DNA of 41,350 bases from a bacterium (GTDB lineage Bacteria; Bacillota_I; Bacilli_A; RF39; UBA660). A program made the position numbers and the translations under genes. Positions 24,531 through 33,379 of the stretch are shown here, one piece after another (position 1 is the stretch's first letter; each line of letters starts with the position of its first letter). The notes beneath the pieces were generated by a model, which was not told where the DNA came from, made no database searches, and saw only the letters and a program-made list of their open reading frames with translations. The stretch spans positions 15,675-57,024 of the forward strand of contig JAUNFK010000003.1 of assembly GCA_030525085.1 (NCBI GenBank), given 5' to 3'.

Positions 24531-24559
24531 ATTATACTATAAAGTATTGTACAATTCAA
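24531..24559 (-). promoter_or_regulatory. ftsA-ftsZ promoter
   Basis: Reading leftwards, TTGAAT, a 17-nt spacer and TATAAT. It lies back to back with the murT promoter. Confidence 0.65.
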
Positions 24560-24568
24560 ATAAATAGT

Positions 24569-24596
24569 TTGTAAAACTAGCAATTTATTGTATAAT
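24569..24596 (+). promoter_or_regulatory. murT-gatD promoter
   Basis: TTGTAA, a 16-nt spacer and TATAAT, 16 nt before the murT start. Confidence 0.65.
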
Positions 24597-24612
24597 TTAA
24601 GTGGTGATAAAA

Positions 24613-25956
24613 ATGAAAACAACTATTCAAATACTTACGTGTAAACTAATTACAAACGTATGCAAAATATTTAAGAAAAACGGAACTGTTTACCCAGGAA
24701 GCATTGCTTTAAAAATAAATGATAAAGTTCTTGAAAATATCAAATATCCAAAGTATGTTATCGGAGTTACAGGTTCTTCCGGCAAAGGTTCAACCACAAG
24801 TATGCTAGCTCATATCTTAAAAGATAATGGACTTAACGTTGTCTGGAATTCATCTGGTTCAAACGTTTTAAATGGAACTGCTACTCTAATCTTAAATAAC
24901 ACTAATGCTTTTACTCACAAACTAAAAGCTGATGTTCTTCTTCTAGAAATGGATGAATCTTACATCAAAAAGACATTCACTAAAAGTACTCTAACTCACT
25001 TAGTTATAACAAACATAACAAGAGACCAACCAGCAAGAAATGGTGAACCAGAAATAATCCTAAACAAAATATTATCTTCAATAGATGAAAAGACAGAAGT
25101 TATTATTGATGCAGACGACCCATTTGTAAATAGATTTTCATATTTACATAAAGGAAATATTTGTTCTTATGGAATTAGCAAAACAAAATATGATTTAAAG
25201 AAACCAATAAGTAATAATGTTGATGCAGCTTACTGCCCATTATGTCATAAAAAACTTAAATATACATCTTATCATTATGGTCACTTAGGTGTTTACTCTT
25301 GCCCATCAAAGGACTTCATAAGAAAACCAGATTTTATCGCTGATAACCTAGACTTAGAAAATAAAGAAATGACAATTAATGAAAACAAAGTAAAATTAAA
25401 TAAAGATGTATTCTTTGCTGCATATTATACACTTGCTGCTTACTCTGCAGCTAAAGAAATTAGTTTAACAGACGCTCAAATATTACATTCTTTAAACGAA
25501 AACACATTAGAAAGCAAAAGACTTAAAACACTAAAACTAGACAATCGTGAAGTAGATATGCTTGAATCAAAAAATGAAAATAACTTAAGCTACGTTCAAT
25601 CGCTTAACTACATAAACAATCATAAAGGTCCCAAAACAATTATTATGGGGTTTGATAATGTAAGCCGTAGATACAAATACAATGATATATCATGGTTATA
25701 CGATGTAGACTTTAAAATCCTTAACACAGATGAGATAGATAAAATATTTTGCATAGGTCGTTTTAGATATGACGTTGAAGCAAGACTACTTCTTGAAGGC
25801 ATTCCCAAAGATAAAATATTTATGGTAGACAATATTAATTTAATAATAAAATATTTAAGAGAAAACTCAGACGGAACAATATTTACTATGGTATGCTTCG
25901 ATATGACTGAAATATTAAAAAAACTATTTAAGGAGGCAAACACTTATGAAGATTAA
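24613..25956 (+). CDS. murT: MurT-type lipid II isoglutaminyl synthase, ligase subunit
   Basis: A 447-residue Mur-ligase-like protein that, with GatD, amidates the alpha-carboxyl of D-Glu in lipid II. The P-loop region is GVTGSSGKGSTTSML. The inserted zinc ribbon has CPLC and then YSCPSKDF, so only three of the usual four cysteines are present. The C-terminal GatD-binding domain has ISWLYDVDFKIL with the conserved catalytic Asp. The start is ATG 24613, 6 nt after the GGTGAT ribosome-binding site; the GTG at 24601 is rejected. It overlaps gatD by 11 bases and is divergent from ftsA. Confidence 0.88.
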   Translation: MKTTIQILTCKLITNVCKIFKKNGTVYPGSIALKINDKVLENIKYPKYVIGVTGSSGKGSTTSMLAHILKDNGLNVVWNSSGSNVLNGTATLILNNTNAFTHKLKADVLLLEMDESYIKKTFTKSTLTHLVITNITRDQPARNGEPEIILNKILSSIDEKTEVIIDADDPFVNRFSYLHKGNICSYGISKTKYDLKKPISNNVDAAYCPLCHKKLKYTSYHYGHLGVYSCPSKDFIRKPDFIADNLDLENKEMTINENKVKLNKDVFFAAYYTLAAYSAAKEISLTDAQILHSLNENTLESKRLKTLKLDNREVDMLESKNENNLSYVQSLNYINNHKGPKTIIMGFDNVSRRYKYNDISWLYDVDFKILNTDEIDKIFCIGRFRYDVEARLLLEGIPKDKIFMVDNINLIIKYLRENSDGTIFTMVCFDMTEILKKLFKEANTYED

Positions 25957-26656
25957 AATAGCTCATCTATACTACGATTTAATGAACCTTTACGGAGAAC
26001 AAGGAAATATCATTGCTCTAAAAGAATCTCTTACCAATCAAAATATTGAAGCAGATATAGACTTACTTTCAATTGGTGATGAAATAGACTTTAAAGACTA
26101 TGACATATTCTATATTGGTACAGGATCAAAAGAAAGCCTGCTCCTAGCCTTAGAAGATATTAAAAAATATACAAAAGATATAAAAACAGCATTAAAAAAA
26201 GGAAAAATATTTATTTCAACTGGTAACTCACACGAACTATTTGGTAAATCATTAACATATGATAACACTGAATACGATGGCTTAAATATTTTCTCATACT
26301 ACTCAAAGGAATCAAGTGAAAGAATAACTGGTGAATGCGTTATGAAATGTGATGAACTTGAAGATAATATCATCGGATTTCAAAACAGAGCTTCAGTAAT
26401 TCAAATAGACAATAATCACCTATTTAAAGTCATAAACGGTAGTGCCGATAACAAAAAAAGTGAATATGAAGGATTTAAAGAAAATAATTTCTATGGAACA
26501 TATTTAATAGGTCCTCTACTAATTAGAAATCCACATCTAACCGACTACATAATTAAAAAGTTATTAGAAGAAAAAAGTATGAAATTTCACGAAGATAAAA
26601 CTACCCCACTTTATAAAGCCTACACAGAATATAATAAAAACTTCTACACAAAGTAG
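25946..26656 (+). CDS. gatD: GatD-like glutamine amidotransferase subunit with missing catalytic residues
   Basis: A 236-residue class I GATase-like partner of MurT. The fold marks are present: the N-terminal YYDLMNLYGEQGNIIAL, DYDIFYIGTGSKES, IIGFQNRAS and FYGTYLIGPLLIRNP. The canonical nucleophile motif (C-G-G-Y-Q) reads T-G-N-S-H in FISTGNSHELFG, so Cys is Thr. The catalytic His of GTYxHGP is Ile in GTYLIGP. The oxyanion and glutamine-binding area is also altered. As written it should not hydrolyse glutamine; it may be structural, or MurT may use free ammonia. GGAGG inside the murT end precedes its ATG. Confidence 0.82.
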   Translation: MKIKIAHLYYDLMNLYGEQGNIIALKESLTNQNIEADIDLLSIGDEIDFKDYDIFYIGTGSKESLLLALEDIKKYTKDIKTALKKGKIFISTGNSHELFGKSLTYDNTEYDGLNIFSYYSKESSERITGECVMKCDELEDNIIGFQNRASVIQIDNNHLFKVINGSADNKKSEYEGFKENNFYGTYLIGPLLIRNPHLTDYIIKKLLEEKSMKFHEDKTTPLYKAYTEYNKNFYTK

Positions 26657-26666
26657 AAGTTTTTTT
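26636..26666. terminator. Bidirectional terminator between gatD and the surface-protein gene
   Basis: A perfect 7-bp core (26641-26647 with 26653-26659) extended by A5/T5, overlapping the gatD stop codon. Confidence 0.9.
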
Positions 26667-28152
26667 AAGCGATCTTAACCATTTTAAATGTACCGTTAGA
26701 TGACTGAACGCCGTCAGTTCCAGTACAATCTGTACCATTGCAGAAACTATAAGAAGCATAATTAGAGCCACGCCATCCACCACCATAACTTCTTTGGTCA
26801 TCTTGACAGCCTCCGCCACCAAAACCACCAGTACAAACACTAGAGCCTCTTGTATAAGTAGCTCCTTTTAAATTATAACTAATCCATTGGCTTATACCTA
26901 AAGTAGTTGTTGTTGCAGAACTTGATGTACCTGGTGTAATAGTTGTACTATATTTTGTATAATTAGAGCTTGAATAAAAGCCTGTTCCCTTGCCATCATA
27001 ACCGGCATATGTTTTAGAACTACTATAGCCTAAATCACCAGTACCTCCTCCACCTGCAGCTACAATCAAAACTTCATAATAGGCACTATTCTTAGTAACC
27101 TGAATATTACTATTTGTTATACTAGATACCTTTTTAAATACAAAGGTACCTCCTCCACCAGCACCACTAGCACCATCAGCGGCAGTTCCCGACGTAGTTG
27201 TTCCCATACCACCGACGTTAATATATAAAACATCACCTTTAGCAAATGTAAAATCACCATATATTTGAGCACCTTTACCACCGGCAACTGTTGTAGAAGT
27301 ATTTCCGTATTTATTTCCCTGACTTCCAGCAGCACCAGTAACAGTTATTCTATAAGTACCAGCTTCATTAATGGTACGAGTCACTTCAGCCCCACTGTAT
27401 GCGATAGTTACTTCAGGTACAAAATTAACATTACATACTGTTCTACCAGTATCAACACCAGTAACGCTTACCGCCCACTTAGAACCATCCCAAGCGGCAG
27501 TTCCTGTAGCATTACTTGTGCCACCCCCATCTATTTCACAGCTAACAGAAGCTCCATAATTTTCTGACGTTGGGAAACTACTACTTAACTTACCATTAAC
27601 ATAAGAATAAATAGTTAAATCATCTTCATTATACGGCCCAGTTACTTTCTTGTCCAATACGAGCGTATTATGCGTATAACCAGCATTCATTTTTAACCTT
27701 ATATAAACGTCACTAGTAGCATTATTAGTAATAATAACTCTAATGTTAACTGTACCAGTAGCTGTAATTGTACCAGTATAAGCATCGGTCGTCCTTGATG
27801 AATATTGAACAGTTAAAGTACTTGGCTTACTTATAGTACTTGAACAAGTAGAATCAGAACAAACATCATAACTAAGTTCATACTTACTTGCCGTAGAATT
27901 TGTCGCTGTAAAAGTAGTATTAATTTTAGTTAGCCCACTTTTCGTAGCTTTAACAATTGTACCGGCTGTTCCATCAATCTTAACAGAATAAGTCATATTT
28001 TTAACATTTAAATTAGCTGCAACTCCACCAGCAGTACTAGTAAAAGCACTAAAGGCTATATTTAATGCTAAACAAAATAATACCAAAACAAAAGAAACTA
28101 AAAGATACCTTGCTCTTTTATTTTGAAGGACTTTAACGATTTTATTTTTCAA
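26665..28152 (-). CDS. Glycine-rich surface protein with SipW-type signal
   Basis: A 495-residue exported protein starting at TTG 28152 (AGGGTGA 4 nt upstream). A basic N-terminus (KNKIVKVLQNKRAR) and a hydrophobic segment ending LNIAFSAFTSTAGG form the signal. The middle contains Thr/Ser-rich beta repeats with single Cys residues. From about residue 270 a glycine-rich domain follows, with VTGAAGSQGNKYG, VAGGKGAQIYGDFTF and YINVGGMGT, matching the Gly-rich domain family (PF12810 type) in layout. The C-terminal part is Tyr/Ser/Gly-rich with paired cysteines (CTGGFGGGGC) and ends KMVKIA. Probably displayed on the surface; a likely client of the signal peptidase at 0.7 kb. It is monocistronic with its own promoter. 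Confidence 0.72.
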   Translation of the reverse strand: MKNKIVKVLQNKRARYLLVSFVLVLFCLALNIAFSAFTSTAGGVAANLNVKNMTYSVKIDGTAGTIVKATKSGLTKINTTFTATNSTASKYELSYDVCSDSTCSSTISKPSTLTVQYSSRTTDAYTGTITATGTVNIRVIITNNATSDVYIRLKMNAGYTHNTLVLDKKVTGPYNEDDLTIYSYVNGKLSSSFPTSENYGASVSCEIDGGGTSNATGTAAWDGSKWAVSVTGVDTGRTVCNVNFVPEVTIAYSGAEVTRTINEAGTYRITVTGAAGSQGNKYGNTSTTVAGGKGAQIYGDFTFAKGDVLYINVGGMGTTTSGTAADGASGAGGGGTFVFKKVSSITNSNIQVTKNSAYYEVLIVAAGGGGTGDLGYSSSKTYAGYDGKGTGFYSSSNYTKYSTTITPGTSSSATTTTLGISQWISYNLKGATYTRGSSVCTGGFGGGGCQDDQRSYGGGWRGSNYASYSFCNGTDCTGTDGVQSSNGTFKMVKIA

Positions 28153-28175
28153 AAAATCACCCTCTATTCTATTTA

Positions 28176-28204
28176 ATTATAAAATATTTACGCTCATTAT
28201 TCAA
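28176..28204 (-). promoter_or_regulatory. Promoter of the glycine-rich surface protein
   Basis: Reading leftwards, TTGAAT, a 17-nt spacer and TATAAT. The same hexamers precede the TasA-like operon and ftsA. Confidence 0.6.
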
Positions 28205-28273
28205 GAAGAAAAGATACGTTCAATAAAAAAGAATTAAAATATACATAGTAATACAAAATAATTACTACATAAC

Positions 28274-28302
28274 TTGAAAATTTAACAAAAATATTATATA
28301 AT
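28274..28302 (+). promoter_or_regulatory. pyk promoter
   Basis: TTGAAA, a 17-nt spacer and TATAAT, followed by AAGGAGG and ATG 28328. Confidence 0.7.
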
Positions 28303-28327
28303 CAACTGGCTTTAAGGAGGCAAAAAT

Positions 28328-29737
28328 ATGAAAAAAACAAAAATTATTACAAGCATTGGCCCAGCCTCTAATACAGTTTCTGTGTTTAAGAAAATGGTTG
28401 AAGCTGGTGCAAACGTAGCAAGAATAAATTTTTCTCACGCAACAATTGAAGAAAGAGAGCAAGCAATTAACACAATCAAAGAAGTAAGAAAAATTACTGG
28501 TAAAAATATTGGTATTCTTTATGATACAAAAGGTCCGGAATTTAGATCAGGTATTACTAAAGAAGATGGCATCAAACTAATTGCTGGCAATACAATAAAA
28601 TTTGTCAAAGAAGATGTTATTGGTACAGAAGAGAGTTTGACATTTAATCATAAAAGTGCAATTGATGCAATGCAAATTGGAAACATTGTCCTTTTAGAAA
28701 ACGGTCTAATGAAAGCAGAAATAATTGAAAAACATGAAGATTATGTTCTTGCTAAAATTATTAACGGTGGCACATTATATTCTAAAAAAAGCTGTGCAGT
28801 TCCTGGAGTAGACTTAAAAATACCATTTATTTCAGAAGTAGATAAAGAAGATATTATTTACGCTTGTCAGCATGACGGAGACTATCTAGCAGCATCATTT
28901 GTTCAAAGTGCTGATGATGTACTAGCAATCAGAGAAATCCTAAAAGAGCAAAATCGTGAAGATATGAAAATTATTTCTAAAATAGAATCTCAAATGGGCG
29001 TAAATAATCTTGAAGAAATCATTAAAGTAAGTGATGGTATAATGGTTGCTCGTGGTGATTTAGGCGTAGAAATACCATTTGAAGAATTACCAGTATGTCA
29101 AAAAAAGATTATTAAGATGTGCAGAAAAAATAAAAAAATTGCTATAGTAGCAACTGAAATGTTAGAATCAATGAAACATAACCCAAGACCTACTAGAGCA
29201 GAAGTCACAGATATTAGTTATGCCGTTTATAATGGTACTGATGCAGTTATGCTATCTGGCGAAACAACAACTGGCGACTATGTAGTTGAAACCGTAGAAG
29301 CAATGGCAAAGATTGCTGAAAACATCGAAAACTCAATCATTTATAAAAATATATTTGCTGAAGAAAAAGTTGAAACACCAACAGACGCTATCATGAAATC
29401 AGTTGCTGAAGCAACAAACAGTTTGAATGCAAAATTAATTGTTACTCCAACAATCAGTGGTAAAACAGCAAGATTAATTTCAACACTAGAACCATCTTGC
29501 CCTATTCTAGCTCTTGTTAGAGATGAAAATACAGCTAATCAGTTATCCCTAAACTATGGTGTATACTCTAAAACAGTTGAACTAAAAAAAGACATGGATG
29601 AACTAGTAGATTTATCTATTGAAGAAGCAAAGAAATTTATGAAATTGCAAAAAGGCGATAACATTATTGTAACTGGCGGTTTAGTAGCTGGAAAAATTGG
29701 TTTTACAAACTTAATGAAAATTGAAACAATTGATTAG
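28328..29737 (+). CDS. pyk: Pyruvate kinase
   Basis: A 469-residue glycolytic enzyme converting phosphoenolpyruvate and ADP to pyruvate and ATP. N-terminal TKIITSIGPAS, the catalytic Lys region IISKIESQMGVNNLEEII, metal site VARGDLGVEIPFEELP and TEMLESM are all present. The C-terminal allosteric domain is complete (VTPTISGKTARLIS, IIVTGGL). It lacks the extra PEP-utiliser domain found in Bacillus pyruvate kinase. Excellent ribosome-binding site; transcribed alone. Confidence 0.97.
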   Translation: MKKTKIITSIGPASNTVSVFKKMVEAGANVARINFSHATIEEREQAINTIKEVRKITGKNIGILYDTKGPEFRSGITKEDGIKLIAGNTIKFVKEDVIGTEESLTFNHKSAIDAMQIGNIVLLENGLMKAEIIEKHEDYVLAKIINGGTLYSKKSCAVPGVDLKIPFISEVDKEDIIYACQHDGDYLAASFVQSADDVLAIREILKEQNREDMKIISKIESQMGVNNLEEIIKVSDGIMVARGDLGVEIPFEELPVCQKKIIKMCRKNKKIAIVATEMLESMKHNPRPTRAEVTDISYAVYNGTDAVMLSGETTTGDYVVETVEAMAKIAENIENSIIYKNIFAEEKVETPTDAIMKSVAEATNSLNAKLIVTPTISGKTARLISTLEPSCPILALVRDENTANQLSLNYGVYSKTVELKKDMDELVDLSIEEAKKFMKLQKGDNIIVTGGLVAGKIGFTNLMKIETID

Positions 29738-29765
29738 TTTAGATACAAAAATCTAAACTTTTTTT
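29736..29765 (+). terminator. pyk terminator
   Basis: A 9-bp stem (29736-29744 with 29751-29759, 6-nt loop) and a T-run, overlapping the stop codon. Confidence 0.9.
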
Positions 29766-29767
29766 AT

Positions 29768-29791
29768 TAAAAAAGAAGCTATTTAGCTTCT
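29768..29791 (-). terminator. rny terminator
   Basis: AGAAGCTA (29774-29781) pairs with TAGCTTCT (29784-29791); a U-run follows leftwards. It overlaps the rny stop codon. Confidence 0.75.
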
Positions 29792-31332
29792 TCTTGTGCT
29801 CTTGTTTCTCTAATAACAGTTATTTTAATAGTTCCTGGATACTGCATCTCAGCTTCTATTTTTTCTTTCATCTCACGAGCTATTTTAAATGACGTTAAAT
29901 CATCAATCTCATCAGGTTTAACAATAACTCTAACTTCACGTCCTGCCTGCATTGCAAAAGTCTTTTCAACACCATCAAAACTATTACCAATTGATTCTAA
30001 TTGTTCTAGTCTCTTAATATAGTTTTCCATAGTATCATTTCTTGCACCAGGTCTAGCCGCAGATAATGTATCAGCAATAGCAACTATAACACTTATTACA
30101 TTTGTAGGTTCAGTATCACCATGATGTGACGCAATCGCATTTTGAACAACATAGTTTTCTTTATATTTCTTAGCAATATCTAGGCCAATCTCAACATGAG
30201 AGCCTTCTACTTCAAAATCTATTGCTTTACCAATGTCATGTAATAAACCAGCTCTTCTAGCTAGTGTAACATTTTCTCCTAATTCTCCAGCAATGATACC
30301 AGATAAATAAGCAACCTCTTTAGAATGTTGTAGAGCATTTTGTCCATAACTAGTTCTAAAATTTAACTTACCAATTAAATTAACAAGCTCTGGATCAACT
30401 TTTGTAAGACCTAATTCATAAACAGCTTCATTACCAATTTCTGTAACTCTAGCGTTCATATCACGACAAGTCTTGTCATAAATTTCTTCAATTCTTGTTG
30501 GATGAATTCTTCCATCCTTAATTAAAGTCTCTATTGCTTGTTTAGCAATCTCTCTTCTAAATGGATCAAATGAAGAAATAACAATTGCTTCAGGAGTATC
30601 ATCAATAATTAAATCAACTCCAGTAACAGCTTCAATAGTACGAATATTTCTTCCTTCTCTACCAATTAATCTACCCTTCATTTCATCATTAGGTAAATCA
30701 ATAGTAGACACCGTCTGAATAGTCGTTACATCATTAGCATACTTCTCCATTGAATTCACAAGCAAATTCTTAGCTTTCTTATCAACCTCTAACTTAGCCT
30801 CGGCTTCCTTATCTTTAATAAATTCAGCTATCTCCTTTGCCATAGAATTTTCTACACGCTCCATAATCATATCATGGGCTTTTTCTCTAGAAAAATTAGC
30901 AATTTTCTCTAACTTTTCCATCTCTTCCTTTAAAAGTTCTTCCATCTTTAATTCTTTTTCTTGTAATGCCTTACCAGCAGCAGTTAAATTATTATCTTTA
31001 ATTTCAAGTAAATTATCCCTATTTTGTAATAATTCTTCTCTCTTATCTAAAGATTTTTCTCTTTGAAGTAGTCTTTCTTCACTACTTTGAATCTCAGCCT
31101 TTTTCTCTTTAACCTCACGATCAGTTTCTTGTTTTATCTTAAATGATTCTTCCTTAAGCTCAACAATACTGTCTCTCTTAGCTTTTTCTGCTTCTTTTTT
31201 TGCATCACTAATAATTTTTTCTGCCTTTTTTCCAGCACCAGCACCAGTTAATATGATAATTGCATATATTGTGCCGCCACCTAAAACAAGTCCAATAAAA
31301 AGAGTTAAAATGGAAGCTGCATTAAAATCCAT
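29779..31332 (-). CDS. rny: Ribonuclease Y
   Basis: A 517-residue membrane-anchored endoribonuclease that starts bulk mRNA turnover. An N-terminal membrane segment (about residues 5-28) is followed by a long charged coiled coil (to about 200), a KH domain ([19 protein letters not shown]) and an HD domain with [15 protein letters not shown]. Start ATG 31332 is chosen because GGAGG precedes it; two upstream ATGs in frame lie before that site. Transcribed away from pyk, with its own terminator. Confidence 0.95.
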   Translation of the reverse strand: MDFNAASILTLFIGLVLGGGTIYAIIILTGAGAGKKAEKIISDAKKEAEKAKRDSIVELKEESFKIKQETDREVKEKKAEIQSSEERLLQREKSLDKREELLQNRDNLLEIKDNNLTAAGKALQEKELKMEELLKEEMEKLEKIANFSREKAHDMIMERVENSMAKEIAEFIKDKEAEAKLEVDKKAKNLLVNSMEKYANDVTTIQTVSTIDLPNDEMKGRLIGREGRNIRTIEAVTGVDLIIDDTPEAIVISSFDPFRREIAKQAIETLIKDGRIHPTRIEEIYDKTCRDMNARVTEIGNEAVYELGLTKVDPELVNLIGKLNFRTSYGQNALQHSKEVAYLSGIIAGELGENVTLARRAGLLHDIGKAIDFEVEGSHVEIGLDIAKKYKENYVVQNAIASHHGDTEPTNVISVIVAIADTLSAARPGARNDTMENYIKRLEQLESIGNSFDGVEKTFAMQAGREVRVIVKPDEIDDLTSFKIAREMKEKIEAEMQYPGTIKITVIRETRAQEEAK

Positions 31333-31421
31333 AATGTCCTCCATATCTATCATAGAATATAATTTCTTATTACAATCTACACTTCAATTATAAAATTATT
31401 TACTTCTAAAAGCAAGAAAAA

Positions 31422-31449
31422 ATAAAAAAAGTAAGTCTTTACACTTACT
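31422..31449 (-). terminator. pgsA terminator
   Basis: A 7-bp stem (31430-31436 with 31443-31449) and a U-run leftwards, overlapping the pgsA stop codon. Confidence 0.8.
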
Positions 31450-32035
31450 GTCTTATACAATCTTTATAAGATATAAAATATTGAATTCCAGAATATATTG
31501 ATAAAATTGTTGCTACAATAACTAAATAATATCCTAAATTAAATCCAACAAAACTAAATGGAATATCTGAAAAGAACACAAAAGAAACACCAGTCATCAT
31601 ACAAATAGTTTTTAGTTTTCCCCAAATACTAGCACCAACTGCGCCCTTTTTAGACCCTGCAATCATTTTAATACAATCTACTGCAGTATCTCTAGTAATA
31701 ATTATAACTGGTATTACTACTGGAATTACACCATCACAAGCAAGAGCGATTAATACTCCATTAACTAAAATCTTATCAGCTATTGCATCTAATACTTTTC
31801 CTAAATCTGTAACAATTCCTCTCTTACGAGCAATATTACCATCTAGAAAATCAGTAACACTAGCAATAATAAATAATACTCCACAAATAATATATTTTAA
31901 GCTTATTGTTACCTTACCAGCAATTAAATATTCTGGAAAAGTAACTCCAACTTCATAAAATGGGAAAACCATTAAAATCAAAACTATCACAGATAAAATG
32001 ATTCTTCCTAAAGTAATTTTATTTGGTAAATTCAT
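31445..32035 (-). CDS. pgsA: CDP-diacylglycerol-glycerol-3-phosphate 3-phosphatidyltransferase
   Basis: A 196-residue integral membrane enzyme committing CDP-diacylglycerol to phosphatidylglycerol. The CDP-alcohol phosphatidyltransferase signature is complete: DGNIARKRG, then G, D and D in GKVLDAIADK. About five membrane segments. It follows the RodZ-like gene by 8 bp, the same order as in B. subtilis (ymfM-pgsA). Confidence 0.93.
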   Translation of the reverse strand: MNLPNKITLGRIILSVIVLILMVFPFYEVGVTFPEYLIAGKVTISLKYIICGVLFIIASVTDFLDGNIARKRGIVTDLGKVLDAIADKILVNGVLIALACDGVIPVVIPVIIITRDTAVDCIKMIAGSKKGAVGASIWGKLKTICMMTGVSFVFFSDIPFSFVGFNLGYYLVIVATILSIYSGIQYFISYKDCIRQ

Positions 32036-32043
32036 AATTCCTC

Positions 32044-32529
32044 CTACTTATTAAAATAACCAGTTATATTAGCCCCAGTACTGCCTACAGTTATCTGCTT
32101 AATACTCCAAATAATTGCGATCACAACTAAAACGGTGATTAAAACTAACATAAATATAAATTGCTTATTACTTTTTATTGGTGCTGCCTTCGTATAAGGA
32201 GAAGCTATTCTATCACTTTCATTTTCTTCTTTCTCTTTTTCTCTAACAGCTTTTTCAATTTCTTCCATTGGAATCTTACTAGTTTTTTCAAACATATATT
32301 CATTAAACTCATCAATTACATCCTCGTAATCTAACCCTAAATATTTAGCATAACTTTCTAAATAATCTTTTAATACAAATATATCTTTAAATGAACCAAT
32401 ATTACCATCTTCGATTTGTTCTAAACTAAGAACAGGTATCTCCAAATCCTTACTAACTTCATCCAAAGTTAGCCCTGACATCTCCCTAGTACTCTTGAGC
32501 ACTTCACTTATCTCGTTAATGTCGGTCAA
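32044..32529 (-). CDS. RodZ/YmfM-like HTH membrane protein
   Basis: A 161-residue protein with an N-terminal cytoplasmic helix-turn-helix (LKSTREMSGLTLDEVSKDL, then LEQIEDGNIGSF), an acidic and charged linker, and one membrane segment (about residues 124-146) followed by only ~15 outer residues. RodZ links MreB to the wall-elongation machinery. This one lacks the usual large outer beta domain, so it is a short form. The position upstream of pgsA supports the call. Confidence 0.82.
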   Translation of the reverse strand: MTDINEISEVLKSTREMSGLTLDEVSKDLEIPVLSLEQIEDGNIGSFKDIFVLKDYLESYAKYLGLDYEDVIDEFNEYMFEKTSKIPMEEIEKAVREKEKEENESDRIASPYTKAAPIKSNKQFIFMLVLITVLVVIAIIWSIKQITVGSTGANITGYFNK

Positions 32530-32545
32530 CTCCTAACTAATAAAT

Positions 32546-32900
32546 AATAAATATTTAATAAGCCATGTTCTGTACCTTAAAAAGGTGACAAACATTTATC
32601 TTGCCTTTCAGCACCTTCTAATCGTTTCATTTCACTATAGAAAGCTCCCCTACCAAAATTTGGGTTTCTCACTCACGGGGTTTACCACGTTCCACTCTAC
32701 TTGTTTCCAAATAGACTCGTCTCTTTGGCACTTTTATATCTAATTTAGTCATAGTTACCCTTAGACTATTTCGAAGCCGTTAGCATAAGCTACCTAAGGT
32801 TATTTTTTCCCTTAGCGTGAACATTAAAGTCATCTCAGACTTTGTGAGCATGGACTTTCCTCTACATTATTAAATGCAGCGTTTGTCTAAAATATTAATT
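32546..32900 (-). ncRNA. rnpB: RNase P RNA, Bacillus type (class B)
   Basis: The ribozyme component of RNase P, maturing tRNA 5' ends. Reverse strand, in order: CGCTGCA, GAGGAAAGTCCATGCTCAC (conserved core), a GAAAGTGCC segment, GTGGAACGTGGTAAACCCC, GAGAAACCCAAATTTTGG, and ACAGAACATGGCTTA near the 3' end. These follow B. subtilis RNase P RNA closely, so it is class B. P1 can be formed by 32890-32896 with 32550-32556. It begins at the gpsB stop codon; gpsB beside rnpB is also the Bacillus arrangement. Ends are approximate. Confidence 0.93.
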
Positions 32901-33212
32901 ATCTTTACCATATACAATTTTTTCTAAATTAGATAATCTTCGAAGTACATCCACATTAGCATTAGCGCCTTCACTACTAGCACTAATTGCACTCTTAAGT
33001 TTACGATACTCCATTTGAAGTTTTTTATTATCCTCAATTAAATCAAGATTATCCTTCTCTAACTTTTTAATTGCACGTAAGAATTCTGTATAATCACGGA
33101 TAACCATATCAAGAAATTTATCAACTTCTTGCATACGATAACCTCTAGCATCAATTTTAAATTCTTTATTTAGAATTTCTTCTGGTGTTAAAAATAGCTT
33201 ATCTTCAATCAT
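32895..33212 (-). CDS. gpsB: Cell-division regulator GpsB
   Basis: A 105-residue DivIVA-like coiled-coil protein that coordinates penicillin-binding proteins between septum and side wall. LTPEEILNKEFKIDARGYR is the membrane-binding N-terminal domain, a coiled coil spans about 30-65, and RLSNLEKIVYG is the C-terminal trimerisation motif of GpsB. Start ATG 33212 lies 9 nt after AGAAGG. In-frame ATGs further upstream fall on or before the predicted transcription start. Confidence 0.92.
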   Translation of the reverse strand: MIEDKLFLTPEEILNKEFKIDARGYRMQEVDKFLDMVIRDYTEFLRAIKKLEKDNLDLIEDNKKLQMEYRKLKSAISASSEGANANVDVLRRLSNLEKIVYGKDN

Positions 33213-33237
33213 ACAAACCAACCTTCTTACAAACATT

Positions 33238-33266
33238 ATTTTATTATTACTTATCTTTTTTGTCAA
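33238..33266 (-). promoter_or_regulatory. gpsB promoter
   Basis: Reading leftwards, a perfect TTGACA (33261-33266), a 17-nt spacer and TAAAAT. The -35 lies inside the small open reading frame 33247-33345. Confidence 0.75.
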
Positions 33267-33345
33267 GTAACATTACATCACTCATAACCAAATAAAACCC
33301 AAAATATCTGCACTCATCAATCATTTCATTAAATATATTATTCAT
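33247..33345 (-). CDS. Possible 32-residue small protein between the amidase and gpsB genes
   Basis: ATG 33345 is preceded by GGTGA at 5 nt spacing, and the frame stays open for 32 codons. The peptide starts MNNIFNEMIDECRYFG, continues with a hydrophobic FYLVM, and ends MLLDKKDK. It fills the space between the amidase stop and gpsB and overlaps the gpsB promoter. No family recognised; could be chance. Confidence 0.4.
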   Translation of the reverse strand: MNNIFNEMIDECRYFGFYLVMSDVMLLDKKDK

Positions 33346-33379
33346 CATATCACCAAGTATATTTTAAAGCTTATACGTG

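Noticed and set aside
28265-28462. A reverse-strand frame over the start of pyk.
   Set aside because: It lies opposite the pyk promoter and start and shows no family features.
32530-32894. An empty 365-nt gap between the RodZ-like gene and gpsB.
   Set aside because: It is the RNase P RNA gene.
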